The position numbers were made by a program, and so were the translations under genes. This document shows, piece after piece, positions 9,116-17,889 of a DNA stretch of 64,000 nucleotides (its first letter is position 1; the number at the start of each line of letters is the position of its first letter). The stretch spans positions 1-64,000 of the forward strand of contig NZ_WEIC01000007.1 of the NCBI RefSeq assembly GCF_009184395.1. Direction: 5' to 3'. The notes under the pieces are model-generated. The model saw only the letters and a program-made list of their open reading frames with translations. It had not been told where the DNA came from and searched no databases. The stretch comes from Amylibacter sp. SFDW26. Lineage in GTDB: Bacteria; Pseudomonadota; Alphaproteobacteria; Rhodobacterales; Rhodobacteraceae.

Positions 9116-10669
9116 TCACTTAACGACTAGGTCGCCAAAGTAAGGGAAGTTCATTGCGTTTACGATACCTGCAGCGTCCACACCTTTGCGTGCACCCCAA
9201 GCTAGGTTCTGCCAATGCAATGGAATGAAAGCAGCATCTTCGTATAGGATACCTTCAAGTTCTTGCAACATTGCAGCACGTTTTGCAGCGTCTGTTTCAG
9301 TGTTAGCCGCAGCCATCAATGCATCCGCTTCTGGGCTACAGTAGTTACCAGAGTTGTATTGGCCCGCACCTGTATCCGCATTTGGACAATGTGATAGGAA
9401 CTCGTGGAAGTTTGCTGAATCTTCAGTATCTGAATGCCAACCGATCATCATCATATCAGCAGCACGCTCATCAAACTTTGGCCAGTATTGTGCTTTTGGC
9501 ATTGTTTGAAGATCAACTTTGATGTTGATTTTTGACAGCATAGATACAACGGCTTGCGCGATTTTATCATCATTCACATAGCGATTGTTTGGCGCCATCA
9601 TTGTGATTGAAAAGCCATCAGCATAACCAGCTTCTGCCATCAATGCCTTTGCTTTCTCAACATCGTAACGTGGTGTAAGTGATGCATCATAACCTTGATA
9701 GCCAGCAGGGCTTGCTTGACCACCTGGTGTACCGAAGCCACGCATAATACGGTCAACGATACCAACGTTGTTCACAGCATAATCGATTGCTTGACGTACG
9801 CGTTTGTCTTTGAACGCTTCAACACGATCTTGGTTCATTTGGAATGTAATGATACGTGTGCCTGGCATTGTCACAAGATCCGTTGCGCCATCGCCATCGA
9901 TACGAGCCAAATCTGTTGGCGGAACTGGTGCGATAAAGTCAACATCACCAGATAGTAGGGCAGCAACACGTGTTGGTGCTTCTTTAATTGGTGTCAATGT
10001 GATGCTGTCAACATTACCAGCGCTTGCTGTATCCCAGTAATCACCGAAACGTTCAAACTGTACGCTTACACCTTGCTCGCGTGATGTCACTTTATATGGA
10101 CCAGTGCCTGAGATGTTACGAGATGCGAAACTATCGCCGTGCTTCACAATAGCAGCTTTGTCATTTCCATTGTCTTCGGCACCAGAAAAGAAAGCTGAAT
10201 CCATTGGGAATAGATATGTCGCTGTATGTAGCACCAGTGGATATGGTTCGCTTGTTTTCAAATCGAATGTATGATCATCAATGACTTCCACACTTGTGAA
10301 CAGGTTGAAGATCGCTTTGAAGTCATCACTGGCTTTCAGACGGTTGAATGTCCAAAGAACATCAGCGGCAGTTAATTCATTTCCAGAGTGAAACTTAACA
10401 CCATCGCGTAATTTAAAACGTGTTGTTGTTGGATCGATCTGTTCCCAGCTTTCAGCCAATCGTGGTTCGAATGCTAATTCTTGGTTCCATCGTACAAGTG
10501 GGTCATAGACCATATGTGATAATTGAAGTGTACCACCAGAAAGCTGCTCATGTGGATCTAAAGAAACTGGATCTGCGTCATACGCAATCTTGATGGACTC
10601 AGCGCTGACACTTGCTGTTAATGCAAGTGTTACGGCGCAAGCCGAAACAAACTTGTTAAATATTTTCAT
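9116..10669 (-). CDS. Family 5 extracellular solute-binding protein of a peptide-type ABC transporter
   Basis: A 517-residue periplasmic binding protein of the SBP_bac_5 (peptide/nickel/opine) family. The signal peptide covers residues 1-23 (cut after VSA). The mature protein opens with IKIAYDADPVSLDPHEQLSG and contains the family signature WTFNRLKASDDF and the HSGNELTAADV motif. It heads the operon with the B, C, D and F genes downstream. The substrate is not readable; members bind di- or oligopeptides, opines, glutathione or other compounds. Confidence 0.92.
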   Translation of the reverse strand: MKIFNKFVSACAVTLALTASVSAESIKIAYDADPVSLDPHEQLSGGTLQLSHMVYDPLVRWNQELAFEPRLAESWEQIDPTTTRFKLRDGVKFHSGNELTAADVLWTFNRLKASDDFKAIFNLFTSVEVIDDHTFDLKTSEPYPLVLHTATYLFPMDSAFFSGAEDNGNDKAAIVKHGDSFASRNISGTGPYKVTSREQGVSVQFERFGDYWDTASAGNVDSITLTPIKEAPTRVAALLSGDVDFIAPVPPTDLARIDGDGATDLVTMPGTRIITFQMNQDRVEAFKDKRVRQAIDYAVNNVGIVDRIMRGFGTPGGQASPAGYQGYDASLTPRYDVEKAKALMAEAGYADGFSITMMAPNNRYVNDDKIAQAVVSMLSKINIKVDLQTMPKAQYWPKFDERAADMMMIGWHSDTEDSANFHEFLSHCPNADTGAGQYNSGNYCSPEADALMAAANTETDAAKRAAMLQELEGILYEDAAFIPLHWQNLAWGARKGVDAAGIVNAMNFPYFGDLVVK

Positions 10670-10816
10670 ATGTTTTCTCCCAAACGTTATTGGCAGAGCT
10701 TAGCCGTGTCCTTAGATTTTATCTAATGCCAATTTTAGACGGCTATGCAAATGGTGCATTGCGTGCGGATAATTTGTGTTACATTACTACTTTATCTAGT
10801 ATCACGGGGTTATTTT

Positions 10817-11665
10817 TTGACAGCTATATTAGGGTTAATTGCAGCCTTCGCATGGGGTACACATGATATTTTAGTACGATATGTTAGTCAGCGTACGTCT
10901 ATTTACTCAGCGCTGTTTGTTGTTCTGTTATCAGCATGTATTTGTCAGCTGTTCTTTGTTTTATCACAAAACTTAGAATTTGAGTTGACTGTCTCTGATA
11001 TTGTGTCCGCAAGTGTTGTGGGCCTTTCTTTCGTTGGGGCGAGTGTTGGTCTTTATAAAGCATTTGAAATAGGACCTATACGGCTTGTCTCTCCACTTAT
11101 TGCAACGTTTTCCATCTTTGCAATATTTTGGGGTGCTGTTAACGGTCAAAATATAACATTATCCCAGTGGATTGCTGTTTTTATTGTTCTTATCGGTGCC
11201 AGCATCGTCGCGATATTGTCTGATAAGAGTGGTCAGCAGAATACAGTACAACAAAGAAATGCCGCTATAATGTGGTCTTTAATGTCCAGCGTATGCTTTG
11301 CAATTACGTTTGAATTGGGACACTCCAGCGTTGCCAATGCCCCTGATAGAATAATCGTTTTGATAACAAGAACAGCGTCTTTGGGGATATTGCTGAGTCT
11401 TATGCTTGTGTTGCGTACCAAGATTTGGCCTTTGCTTTCTCAAGCCCCAGTTTTAATCTTTATGGGTTCATTAGATGCAGTTGCACTTGCAAGTGTTATG
11501 TCGGCTGGAAATTTACCAAATGCGAATTATGCAACTGTAGGTGCATCAGCATTTGGAGTTATTACCATTGTTATGGCGCGTTTCTTTTTCAAAGAACGAA
11601 TGTCGTTAGTGCAATGGTTTGCCGTCTTTATGGTATTTTCAGGAATAACCTTCTTAGCTTTATAA
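10817..11665 (+). CDS. EamA/DMT-family membrane transporter
   Basis: A drug/metabolite transporter with ten predicted helices in two EamA repeats. An open frame begins at 10745, but the family start (LGLIAAFAWGTHDILVRY) fits TTG at 10817, which has GGGG (10806-10809) 7 nt upstream; this gives about 282 residues. The longer start would add a Cys-rich hydrophobic stretch not usual in the family. It is divergent from the peptide SBP gene. Export or import of a small metabolite is likely, substrate unknown. Confidence 0.82.
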   Translation: MTAILGLIAAFAWGTHDILVRYVSQRTSIYSALFVVLLSACICQLFFVLSQNLEFELTVSDIVSASVVGLSFVGASVGLYKAFEIGPIRLVSPLIATFSIFAIFWGAVNGQNITLSQWIAVFIVLIGASIVAILSDKSGQQNTVQQRNAAIMWSLMSSVCFAITFELGHSSVANAPDRIIVLITRTASLGILLSLMLVLRTKIWPLLSQAPVLIFMGSLDAVALASVMSAGNLPNANYATVGASAFGVITIVMARFFFKERMSLVQWFAVFMVFSGITFLAL

Positions 11666-11718
11666 GTAGAAGCGGCTCTCTCATTATTTTAATTGTCAGA
11701 CATTTAAAACTAATGTAG

Positions 11719-11731
11719 TGACAGGCTGTCA
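11719..11731. promoter_or_regulatory. TGACAG-G-CTGTCA palindrome upstream of metY
   Basis: A perfect 6-bp inverted repeat with one central base lies 71 bp before the metY start, in the 137-bp gap after the EamA gene. It could be an operator for the metY operon. No SAM-II core is recognisable in this gap. Confidence 0.3.
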
Positions 11732-11802
11732 ATCTTTTGCGACATTTATGGGAGAGATACAGCTATTTCACATGATTTGCTGTGCATATAGGGAGAATCA
11801 AT

Positions 11803-13107
11803 ATGAGCGGTGACTATAAATTTGACACCCTAAGTTTGCATGCTGGACACAGTCCAGACAGCCGCCACGGCAGTCGTGCAGTGCCGATCCATCAAACGAC
11901 ATCTTATGTTTTTCAAGACACGGAACAAGCTGCGGCTTTGTTCAACTTGGAAATTGGTGGCCATATTTATTCACGCATATCCAACCCTACTGTTGCTGTT
12001 TTAGAGCAACGTTTGGCTGCACTTGAGGGTGGTATTGGGGCGGTAGCGACATCATCTGGCATGGCAGCATTGTTCCTAACCGTTATGGCATTGTGTAGTG
12101 CAGGGGATCATATTGTATCTTCGTCGCAAATGTATGGGGCGAATATCAACCTGTTCCAGCACACGCTAAGTCGTTATGGGATAACTACAACATTTGTTAA
12201 ACCAAATGATCCAGCCGCGATCGAAGCCGCTATTCAGCCAAATACGAAAATGGTGTTTGGTGAAGTCATCGGTAATCCAGGTATGGATGTTTTGGATGTA
12301 CCAGTCGTTGGCAAGATCGCAAATGATGCGGGTGTACCGCTGATTATTGATGCAACATTCAATACGCCTTGGCTTTTGAAGCCTTTAGAGCATGGTGCGA
12401 ATATTGTGATCCATTCCTTGACGAAATGGATTGGCGGGCACGGTGTTGCTTTGGGCGGCGCTGTAATTGACGGTGGTAATTTTGATTGGGGTCAGAATGA
12501 TCGTTTCCCGACATTAACGGAACCACATTTTGGATTTCAAGGTGTGAATCTTTGGGAAGAGTATGGTCCAGCTGCATTCATTACACGTGTGCGTACAGAA
12601 GGTATGTACAATGTTGGACCGTGTTTAAGTCCAACGAATGCATTCCACTTGATCCAAGGCATCGAGACATTGGGTCTGCGGATGGAGCGCCATATGTCAA
12701 ATACTGCAAAGATGTTGGATTTCCTTTCAAATCATGAAGGGATTTCGTGGGTAAAGCACCCATTGCTGCCAGATCACCCTGATCATGAAGTGGCAAAACG
12801 TTTGATGCCGAAAGGGGCAGGATCAATCATTGCTTGCGGTATCAAAGGAGGTCGTGATGCTGGGCGGGCGTTTATTGAAAATGTTCAAGTTGCATCGCAT
12901 TTGGCAAATGTTGGGGATGCTAAAACATTGGTTATTCATCCAGGGTCAACAACACATTCGCATATTACGCCGGATGCAATGGAGGCGGCAGGTTTAACTG
13001 ATGATCTACTTCGTATTTCTGTAGGTCTTGAGGATTTTGATGATATTGCTGCGGATTTCAAAAACGCGCTGCGTGCAGCCAGTAAAGTTGCAGGAGCCAT
13101 AAAATGA
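11803..13107 (+). CDS. metY: O-acetylhomoserine sulfhydrylase (MetY type)
   Basis: A 434-residue PLP enzyme of the Cys/Met metabolism family that joins O-acetylhomoserine with sulfide (or methanethiol) to give homocysteine (or methionine). The family start FDTLSLHAGHSPD, the SSGMAALFLTVMAL segment and the PLP-lysine motif HSLTKWIGGHG near residue 210 are present. The length matches MetY (about 430) rather than cystathionine gamma-synthase (about 390). ATG 11803 has GGGAG at 7-nt spacing; the in-frame GTG at 11782 lacks this. It overlaps the next gene by 4 nt, placing it first in an operon with acyl-CoA genes. Confidence 0.9.
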   Translation: MSGDYKFDTLSLHAGHSPDSRHGSRAVPIHQTTSYVFQDTEQAAALFNLEIGGHIYSRISNPTVAVLEQRLAALEGGIGAVATSSGMAALFLTVMALCSAGDHIVSSSQMYGANINLFQHTLSRYGITTTFVKPNDPAAIEAAIQPNTKMVFGEVIGNPGMDVLDVPVVGKIANDAGVPLIIDATFNTPWLLKPLEHGANIVIHSLTKWIGGHGVALGGAVIDGGNFDWGQNDRFPTLTEPHFGFQGVNLWEEYGPAAFITRVRTEGMYNVGPCLSPTNAFHLIQGIETLGLRMERHMSNTAKMLDFLSNHEGISWVKHPLLPDHPDHEVAKRLMPKGAGSIIACGIKGGRDAGRAFIENVQVASHLANVGDAKTLVIHPGSTTHSHITPDAMEAAGLTDDLLRISVGLEDFDDIAADFKNALRAASKVAGAIK

Positions 13108-13898
13108 AGGTGACCATAAGGAGCCAAGAGGTCTTTGTTTCTACGGGCGGCCGTGAATTTGATCCAAAACAAAATGTTTTGATGTTTATTCATGGCAGTG
13201 GCCAAAGCCATCTGAGTTTTATGTTGCAAGGCAGGTTTTTTGCGAACCGTGGTTGGGCTGTGGTTGTTGCTGATATGCCAGCACATGGCTTATCTAAAGG
13301 TGCTGCGTTGACCACTATTGAGGACATGGCTGATTGGCATGCCGAATTGATGGATGAATTAGGTGTCATCTCTGCTAACATTATTGGCCATTCACAAGGT
13401 GGTTTGATTGCTTTGGAATTGGCGCGCCGTCATGCAGATAAGGTGAAGGGATTGTCTCAAGTTGCAACAGCTCTGGCCATTCCAGTGAATGATATGTTGC
13501 TTTCTATGGCTGAAAATAAAGAAGCCGCGGCAATCGCTGCCATGACGGATTGGGGGCATGGTGTTGATGGGCATATGCACGAACACACAATGCCAGGGCA
13601 AAACCATATGAACTATGGCAAACAATTGATGGCTGCAAATGAAAGCGGCGCATTGTTTGCAGATCTATCTGCGTGTGCAAATTATACAGACGGCCCGAAA
13701 GCAGCGGCAGCAGTCACATGTGCGTGCCAGTGTATTTTGGGGCAAAAAGATAAGATGACGCCGATGAAGGCTGGCTTGCAAATGGCGCAAGCGTTGAATG
13801 TAGATGACCCGACAATTGTGGTCGGAGCAGGGCATATGATGCCATCTGAACGCCCATTTGAAGTGAACAAAGCGCTGCGTGCGTTTTTTGAGGTATAA
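13104..13898 (+). CDS. Alpha/beta-fold hydrolase
   Basis: A 264-residue cytoplasmic alpha/beta hydrolase. The oxyanion motif MFIHGSGQS is near residue 30, the nucleophile elbow GHSQGG near 97, the acid is probably the Asp of LGQKDKMTP near 214, and the His is in GAGHMM near 238. No signal peptide. Its start overlaps the metY stop (ATGA) and it ends 4 nt before the next ATG. Possible roles are acyl-homoserine or thioester hydrolysis, but the substrate cannot be read from the sequence. Confidence 0.85.
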   Translation: MKVTIRSQEVFVSTGGREFDPKQNVLMFIHGSGQSHLSFMLQGRFFANRGWAVVVADMPAHGLSKGAALTTIEDMADWHAELMDELGVISANIIGHSQGGLIALELARRHADKVKGLSQVATALAIPVNDMLLSMAENKEAAAIAAMTDWGHGVDGHMHEHTMPGQNHMNYGKQLMAANESGALFADLSACANYTDGPKAAAAVTCACQCILGQKDKMTPMKAGLQMAQALNVDDPTIVVGAGHMMPSERPFEVNKALRAFFEV

Positions 13899-13902
13899 GT
13901 TT

Positions 13903-16245
13903 ATGTCTGATTTTAAAAAGATTGCCGTAATCGGCGCAGGAACTATGGGCAGCGGGATTGCTGCACAAATTGCCAATGCGGGCCATTCTGTCATCCTGAT
14001 GGATTTGCCAAGAGATGATGATGCTTATGCCGTCGTGAATGCAGCAAAAGATCGTTTGTTGAAATCAGATCCACCAGCTTTGGTTAATAAAAAGCGCATT
14101 GATCTGATTGAGCTAGCTAATATTCGTGATGATTTCGATAAACTTGCTGAATGCGATTGGATTGTTGAAGCCGTCGTTGAGCGTTTAGATATTAAAAAGG
14201 ATCTGTATAAACGTCTGGATGCTGTCATTTCTGACGATTGCATCGTGACATCTAATACGTCCACTATTCCGATCTCGTTTTTGGTTGAAGATATGCCAAT
14301 TGCGTTTCGTAAGCGATTTGCGATTACGCACTACTTTAATCCTGTGCGTTACATGCGCTTGCTAGAGCTGGTGCGCGGTGCGGATACGGACGAAGCTATT
14401 ATGGATAAGCTTGCCGCTTATAATGATGAAGTGATGGGTAAAGGTGTGGTTCGGTGTAATGACACACCAGGGTTTCTGGGCAACCGTGTGGGTGTTTTTG
14501 CATTACAGGTTGGTATGGACGAAGCTTCTAAGCTCGGGCTGACAGTAGAAGAGGCCGATGCATTGATGGGGCGCCCGATGGGTATTCCGAAAACGGGTGT
14601 ATTTGGGCTGTATGACTTGATTGGTGTCGATTTGATGTCAGATGTTGTAGATACTTTGGGTGATATTTTGCCTGAGAACGATGTGTTCCACCCGATTGGC
14701 ACTAAAGGTAATCCTGTTATGCCGTTGATCCGTTCTATGGTCGCTGATGGGTATACTGGTGACAAAGGCAAAGGTGGGTTTTACCGCGTCGTAGATGGCA
14801 AAGATTGTGCTGTTGAATTGGAAACAGGGGATGTTCGTACGCGTATTGCTGAGTTGCCTGTAAAGGCAGTGAAGGCTGCAGAACAGCAAGCGGCAGGTCA
14901 AGAAACTTTGACTGATTTGATTGTTGGTAATGATGCGCAAACGACATTCTGCCGTCGTATGTTGGGTCGTGTTTTTGCCTATGCTGCAGATTTGGTCCCA
15001 GACGTGACGCACAGCCCGCAAGATATTGATGATGCTATGAAGCTTGGTTTCAACTGGGTGCGTGGCCCATTTGAGATGATGGATGCTTTGGGTGCTCAAA
15101 TTTCAAAAGAATTGGTACAAGAGGCGGGATTGTCTGTACCTATGTCTTTAGAGGCCTCTGTTCAGAATGGCCCATTTTACTCTGTAGATGGTTCGAATTT
15201 GAATGTTCGGGTGTTTAAGGCAGATGATGTTTCAGGGCAGCCAGCACCTGTTGTTTTGCCTAAAGGAACAGTTCGGTTTCATATGACAAAGCGAACGATG
15301 AAACCTGTTGCTGGTAATGAAGCTGCAAGTCTTTATGAATTGGAAAATAATCTACGTTTAATTGAATTCCATTCCAAAGCGAATGCATTGACTGGTGCTT
15401 CTATGGAAGTTGTTGCCGAGGCTGCAAAAAACCATGGATCAGGGGTCTTAGTACATAATGATGCACAACACTTCTCAGCTGGTGTTGACCTGAACCGCTT
15501 TCGCACCTTTATTGAAAATGGTGATTGGGACGGTATGGATGGATTCCTGAATGATTTCCAACAAGCTGTGAAAACATTAAAATATACGCCTGTTCCTGTC
15601 GTATGTGCGCCTTCTGGACTTAGCATAGGCGGCGGTTTCGAAGTCCTAATGCACTGCGATAAAGTTGTTGCACATACTAACACGGTCTTTGGTCTTGTTG
15701 AAACAGGTGTGGGTGTAGTGCCAAGTGGTGGTGGTGTAAAAGAAACGCTTTGGCGTTGGTATCAAGCTACAAATGATTGGGAAAAAGCATCTTGGAATAC
15801 GTGGATGCAAGTTGGCTACGGTCAAATTGGGACAAGTCCAGATATATCTGCGCGCTACCAATATTATTTACCAGAGCGCGATATTGAAGTGATCAACCGT
15901 GATAAACTTGTGGTATCTGCGACTGCAGCTTTAAGCGATATGCAGCAAAGCTATTCGGCCCCTGTGCCCCCTGTTTTTGAGTTGCCAGGAAAAGGTATTT
16001 TGTCAAAGATGTCTGATTTTATGGATAAAGGGATCAAAGATGGTCTATTCTTTGAACATGATAAGACGGTAGCGATGGAAGTCGCCGAGATAGTTGTGAA
16101 TTCTGAAAGTGATGGATCACTTGAGCAAAGTGAACAGGATTTATATGATCGGGAACGTCGTGCATTTCTGACTTTGGCAAAGACCAAAGAAACACATGCG
16201 CGTATTGCCAGCCTGTTGGATACAGGTACGGCCGTAAGAAATTAG
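13903..16245 (+). CDS. Bifunctional 3-hydroxyacyl-CoA dehydrogenase/enoyl-CoA hydratase (FadN-type)
   Basis: 780 residues with the dehydrogenase first and the crotonase last, the order of Bacillus FadN and opposite to FadB/FadJ. The NAD motif IAVIGAGTMGSGIAAQIA starts the protein, and two 3HCDH C-terminal domains follow (about 190-420). The crotonase fold (about 480-720) has HFSAGVDLNRF for the oxyanion hole. Both catalytic glutamates are in place (FEVLMHCD and VETGVGVVPSGGG). ATG 13903 has GAGGT at 8-nt spacing, so the upstream in-frame start at 13879 is not used. The substrate class, straight-chain or branched, is open. Confidence 0.88.
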   Translation: MSDFKKIAVIGAGTMGSGIAAQIANAGHSVILMDLPRDDDAYAVVNAAKDRLLKSDPPALVNKKRIDLIELANIRDDFDKLAECDWIVEAVVERLDIKKDLYKRLDAVISDDCIVTSNTSTIPISFLVEDMPIAFRKRFAITHYFNPVRYMRLLELVRGADTDEAIMDKLAAYNDEVMGKGVVRCNDTPGFLGNRVGVFALQVGMDEASKLGLTVEEADALMGRPMGIPKTGVFGLYDLIGVDLMSDVVDTLGDILPENDVFHPIGTKGNPVMPLIRSMVADGYTGDKGKGGFYRVVDGKDCAVELETGDVRTRIAELPVKAVKAAEQQAAGQETLTDLIVGNDAQTTFCRRMLGRVFAYAADLVPDVTHSPQDIDDAMKLGFNWVRGPFEMMDALGAQISKELVQEAGLSVPMSLEASVQNGPFYSVDGSNLNVRVFKADDVSGQPAPVVLPKGTVRFHMTKRTMKPVAGNEAASLYELENNLRLIEFHSKANALTGASMEVVAEAAKNHGSGVLVHNDAQHFSAGVDLNRFRTFIENGDWDGMDGFLNDFQQAVKTLKYTPVPVVCAPSGLSIGGGFEVLMHCDKVVAHTNTVFGLVETGVGVVPSGGGVKETLWRWYQATNDWEKASWNTWMQVGYGQIGTSPDISARYQYYLPERDIEVINRDKLVVSATAALSDMQQSYSAPVPPVFELPGKGILSKMSDFMDKGIKDGLFFEHDKTVAMEVAEIVVNSESDGSLEQSEQDLYDRERRAFLTLAKTKETHARIASLLDTGTAVRN

Positions 16246-16255
16246 GGTGGGGACT

Positions 16256-17875
16256 ATGACGAATAACAAATTTGAATGTTTTGATAAAAACGCAGCAAAT
16301 CATGTGCCGCTGTCACCGCTTTCCTTTCTGAAACGCACCGCGCTGATGTACCCAGATTATGTTGCCACCATATATGGGGATCGGCAGTATACTTGGGGTG
16401 AAACCTATGATCGCTGCCGTCGTTTAGCCTCTGCGTTAAAGGCATATGGTGTTCAAAAAGGTGATACGGTTTCGATCGTTGCTGCAAATACACCAGAAAT
16501 GTTGGAGGCACACTTTGGTATCCCAATGTCTGGTGCTGTGTTGAACACGATCAATACGCGTTTGGATGCGGATACTATTGCGTATATTTTAGAGCATGGT
16601 GAAGCGAAGGTTTTGATCATTGATACAGAGTTGGCACCAGAGGCCGCTAAAGCTGTTGAGCAATTGAATAATCCTGATCTTCTGGTCATCGATATTATGG
16701 ATATGCAAGCCTGTGATGCACCGCGCTCTATCGGGTCAATGGATTATGAAGCATTCCTATTAAAAGGTGATCCTAATGCAGATTGGGATTTGCCGAATGA
16801 TGAATGGGATGCGCTTGCCTTAAACTATACTTCTGGCACCAGTGGTCGCCCGAAAGGGGTCGTGTATCATCACCGCGGTGCATATTTGATGGCTATCGGT
16901 ACGATTTCCGATTGGGCGTTACCGCGGCATCCAAAATATTTATACATCGTACCAATGTTTCACTGTAACGGCTGGTGCCATGGTTGGGCTATGGCGGCTG
17001 TGGCTGGCACGATCGTTTGTACTAAAACAATTACGCCTGCTGTGGTTTACGATGCGATTGCAGAACATAAGGTCAGTCATTTTGGCGGCGCGCCAATTGT
17101 ATTGGGTATGATCTTGAATGCAGATGATGCAGACAGAAAACCGTTTGATCATCCAGTCGAAATAATGACTGCTGGGGCACCGCCGCCTGCTGCGATTTTA
17201 GAGGGCATTGAAGGTTTAGGATTTAACGTAACCCAAGTTTATGGCCTGACTGAAACTTATGGCCATACGATTATGTGCTCATGGAATACGCAATGGGATG
17301 ATCTGAACACATCTGATCGCTCTATGATCAAGGCGCGCACAGGCGCTGCAATGGTTATGATGGAAGACATGCGCGTTGTTGATACGGACACGATGCAAGA
17401 TGTTCCAGATGATGGTGAAACCATTGGTGAAATTGTTATGCGTGGAAATTCCACCATGAAAGGGTATCTGAAAAATCCTGAGGCTACTGCCGAAGCGTTT
17501 GAAGGGGGTTGGTTCAGAACGGGCGATTTGGCAGTAATGCATCCCAACGGGTATGCGCAAGTAAAAGACCGTTTGAAAGATATCATCATTTCTGGTGGTG
17601 AAAATATTTCTTCTGTGGAAATAGAAGGGGCATTACACCGTCATTCTGCTGTTTCATTAGCGGCGGTTGTTGCTAAAGCAGATGATAAATGGGGCGAAGT
17701 GCCTTGTGCTTTTGTGGAGCTGAAACCTGGGATGTCAGCGACAGAAGATGAAATTATTCAATTCTGCCGTGACCATTTGGCAAGCTTTAAGCGCCCAAAA
17801 CAAGTTATCTTTGGTGAATTACCAAAAACAGCGACTGGTAAAATTCAAAAGTTTGAGCTGCGCAAACAGCTATAG
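16256..17875 (+). CDS. AMP-dependent acyl-CoA synthetase
   Basis: 539 residues of the ANL adenylate-forming superfamily. P-loop-like TSGTSGRPKGV is near residue 190, the ATP motif YGLTETYG near 325, the hinge Asp in RLKDIIISGGENI near 440, and the catalytic lysine in TATGKIQKFELRKQL at the C-terminus. It activates a carboxylic acid to its CoA thioester, presumably feeding the FadN-type enzyme 11 nt upstream. The family includes short/medium-chain and methylthiopropionate (DmdB-like) ligases. Substrate choice cannot be made without alignment. Confidence 0.88.
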   Translation: MTNNKFECFDKNAANHVPLSPLSFLKRTALMYPDYVATIYGDRQYTWGETYDRCRRLASALKAYGVQKGDTVSIVAANTPEMLEAHFGIPMSGAVLNTINTRLDADTIAYILEHGEAKVLIIDTELAPEAAKAVEQLNNPDLLVIDIMDMQACDAPRSIGSMDYEAFLLKGDPNADWDLPNDEWDALALNYTSGTSGRPKGVVYHHRGAYLMAIGTISDWALPRHPKYLYIVPMFHCNGWCHGWAMAAVAGTIVCTKTITPAVVYDAIAEHKVSHFGGAPIVLGMILNADDADRKPFDHPVEIMTAGAPPPAAILEGIEGLGFNVTQVYGLTETYGHTIMCSWNTQWDDLNTSDRSMIKARTGAAMVMMEDMRVVDTDTMQDVPDDGETIGEIVMRGNSTMKGYLKNPEATAEAFEGGWFRTGDLAVMHPNGYAQVKDRLKDIIISGGENISSVEIEGALHRHSAVSLAAVVAKADDKWGEVPCAFVELKPGMSATEDEIIQFCRDHLASFKRPKQVIFGELPKTATGKIQKFELRKQL

Positions 17876-17884
17876 TTTGCGCAG
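17858..17884. terminator. Stem-loop between convergent genes
   Basis: CTGCGCAAAC and GTTTGCGCAG form a perfect 10-bp stem with a 7-nt loop, starting inside the last codons of the acyl-CoA ligase and ending 5 bp before the convergent OmpA-like gene. There is no clear T-run on either strand. It may act as a bidirectional terminator or a 3'-end protecting hairpin. Confidence 0.5.
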
Positions 17885-17889
17885 CACTA

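Noticed and set aside
11666-11802. Possible SAM-II or other S-adenosylmethionine riboswitch before metY
   Set aside because: The conserved SAM-II pseudoknot sequence could not be found; only a short palindrome and a weak 5-bp ACAGC/GCTGT pairing are present.
14638-15099. Open frame of 153 codons antisense to the FadN-type gene
   Set aside because: Covers a conserved 3HCDH domain; its His/Gln/Thr-rich translation has no domain character.
16256-17875. Naming the acyl-CoA ligase dmdB
   Set aside because: It has generic ANL motifs only and does not clearly match remembered DmdB N-terminal sequence; context with metY is suggestive but not enough for a symbol.
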